Assembly (NCBI GenBank): GCA_905250025.1
Contig: CAJNOJ010000013.1
Location: forward strand, 248,001-312,000
Direction of reading: 5' to 3'
From: Adineta ricciae
Lineage: Eukaryota > Rotifera > Eurotatoria > Adinetida > Adinetidae
DNA: 64,000 nucleotides
Each line of letters begins with the position of its first letter. Position 1 is the first letter of the stretch. A program made the position numbers and the translations under genes. The notes under the pieces were generated by a model. That model saw only the letters and a list, made by a program, of their open reading frames with translations. It was not told the origin of the DNA and ran no database searches. Shown one piece after another: positions 62,388 through 64,000 of the stretch.

Positions 62388-64000
62388 ATGAACTTCCTTC
62401 GAAATCTTCATTACTTCATGTCGAAGTGTCTTCTTATATTCCTAACTTTTACCTGTGGAGTGCTCTATTTTACCTCGGTTGCTCTACCAAATAACTCCGG
62501 AAATTATGTGAATCATTCAAATGCGGGCTTCAATAATCAATTACTGGCAACTTATCAAATTGAATCGACACATTTCTTTCCTCATCTTCCTATACAAATT
62601 TATACGACAAATCGTCAGAAGTTTTTACAATTAAAGAATCCACGGAAACAAATCATTCTACTCGCCAATTCGTTCTTCGGCGATCCCCAATGGGAAATTT
62701 CATCACTCAAAAATCGTACTAATTCAGGAAACAGTATGTTACAATGTTCATTACGATGACCTTTTCTTCCCTTCCGTTGAAACTTGTCTAAGCAAATCGA
62801 GGTGGAAGAGAAAATGATCAGATAAGTGTACTAGTTTGCTTCAAAACTCAAACAAAAAAGGGCAGATTATCTTAACTATAAGACAAATCTTTGATAAATA
62901 CTCGCGCAATCAATCTCCTAAATACAAAAGAATCGTGTGATTAACTAGACGTTTTCTCTTTCATTGTCTAGTGTCGGAAATATTGTGTGCATTTCTAAAC
63001 AATCACTGTGAAATAACCAATGACATGGATCGTTTTCACGAAGCGGATGCTGTCGTTTACCATGCAGCTGATATGATCAATCGGTCAGACGATAAATTGC
63101 GAACTCGACGTCAGTCACAACGATTCGTTTTCGCACTATGGGAATCACCTAAGCATCATCACATATACGATTCCTATAATAATTTTTTCAATTGGTCAAT
63201 GACGTATCGGTTAGATTCACACATAGTCACTCCATACTACACTCAATACGGCTATCGTTCGAAAGACTATCAACTACCGATCGAAGAAAAGTTTGATTCT
63301 CGCCCAAAAAGTGTTCTTTTCAAAAATATAAACCCGACGCAAAAGCTGGGTACAGCTGCTGCATTAATTAGTAATGTAACGATTCTGTTCTCAAAGAATT
63401 TCTTATCTTCCTTCGTTCGAGTGTTTTCTAGTGTGATGTGACTACGAACAAACGTCTGGAATTAATCAAGGATTTAGAGAAGTATATCGATGTGACAATC
63501 TATGGTCGATGCGGCCAGCCATGTCCCAACTCAACAACACATGACAGAAACGCTTGTCGCGCTTATCTGGCTGAACGCTATTATTTTCTATTGGCTTTCG
63601 AAAACAGCGTCTGCGAAGATTACGTCAGTAAGTTTCTACGCGATAGGAAAACAACAGGAATAGAATGCCAGAAAATGTTAAGTTTGCAATAACGATTATC
63701 TGACTTTTGAGGAACTTCGGATGATGGAATTGTTAGACAATAGCTCAGAGATAGAGTTCATTATCAACAGCCTTGAAAGCATTGAAAACTCGTCAACCTC
63801 GGCAGCGAACAACATGTCCGTCATAGTTTGATACATGTTTATGCTTGTTGTCTTTTAGCTGAAAAACTGTTTGCAACACTGCTATTGCCAATCGTGCCTG
63901 TTGTCTATGGTGGAGCTAATTATACACGTTACCTACCAGAGTCAGCGTTCATAGATGCTCGAAAGTTTCCATCAATGAAGGAACTCAGTCAACGATTGAT
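62388..64000 (+). CDS. Alpha-1,3-fucosyltransferase (GT10), runs off the right edge
   Basis: A Golgi type-II enzyme that transfers fucose from GDP-fucose to N-acetylglucosamine of N-glycans. Exons 62388-62733, 62972-63375, 63432-63627 and 63859-64000+ join in frame. A short cytosolic N-terminus is followed by a signal-anchor helix (CLLIFLTFTCGVLYFTSVAL). Catalytic-domain landmarks are VVYHAADM, FVFALWESPKHHH, FFNWSMTYRLDSHIVTPYY, SNCDVTTNKRLELIKDLEKY, the IYGRCGQPCPN Cys pair, YYFLLAFENSVCEDYVTEKL and PVVYGGANYTRYLPESAFID. These match the donor-binding region of GT10. ATG 62388 is chosen over the in-frame 62334 because the short tail before the anchor is typical, but either is possible. The C-terminal end is outside the window. 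Confidence 0.92.

Noticed and set aside
1-64000. tRNA, rRNA, CRISPR, insertion sequences, telomere repeats
   Set aside because: I looked for tRNA-like T-loops, rRNA cores, direct repeats with spacers and terminal inverted repeats and found none I could support; CRISPR arrays are not expected in this eukaryotic DNA.

Overview
The window is nuclear DNA of a small-genome animal. It is AT-rich, with dense genes on both strands, cut by many short GT-AG introns (mostly 45-65 bp) and separated by AT-rich spacers with CT/GA and AT microsatellites. Metazoan-specific genes (RacGAP1, NDRG, a p55-type MAGUK, anoctamin, SLC6, the PP2A B'' subunit, SAMD15) sit beside a cellular RNA-dependent RNA polymerase, a family absent from vertebrates but present in nematodes and rotifers. 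A bdelloid rotifer is my best guess. This is an inference; no species marker such as a spliced leader, telomere repeat or rRNA was seen.

Layout. 0-6 kb: the start of an unknown minus-strand gene, an endoglycoceramidase-like GH5 enzyme, an unknown three-exon Cys/His-rich protein, and mitochondrial citrate synthase (minus). 6.7-11.6 kb: an RRM-containing cellular RdRP. 13-20 kb: a UBASH3/TULA-like histidine phosphatase, then the PP2A B'' regulatory subunit. 20.6-21.5 kb: an intronless metallo-beta-lactamase (tRNase Z-like) gene (minus). 22.8-27 kb: an SLC6 transporter. 27.1-30.6 kb: a divergent SAMD15-like / RacGAP1 pair. 33.9-38.6 kb: an NDRG gene with microexons and a possible distant alternative first exon. 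39.5-40.9 kb: an unknown polytopic membrane protein. 42.2-43.7 kb: a DUSP-like pseudophosphatase. 44-47.7 kb: a small unknown ORF and a MAGUK p55 (minus). 48.2-50.7 kb: two small single-pass membrane proteins (minus). 51.8-57.3 kb: an anoctamin. 57.5-58.6 kb: an intronless rhodopsin-class GPCR (minus). 62.4 kb to the end: an alpha-1,3-fucosyltransferase running off the window.

The genes form no operon or pathway; this looks like ordinary euchromatin. I rebuilt most gene models by joining exons whose reading frames agree across GT-AG introns, so boundaries are good for conserved genes and tentative at some 5' ends. The most notable observations are an SLC6 transporter that has lost two of four Na1-site residues while keeping the Na2 site, an in-frame phosphatase fold with a destroyed P-loop, phase-0 microexons in NDRG, an RRM-RdRP, and several small or unknown membrane proteins. 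I did not find an undescribed multi-gene system.
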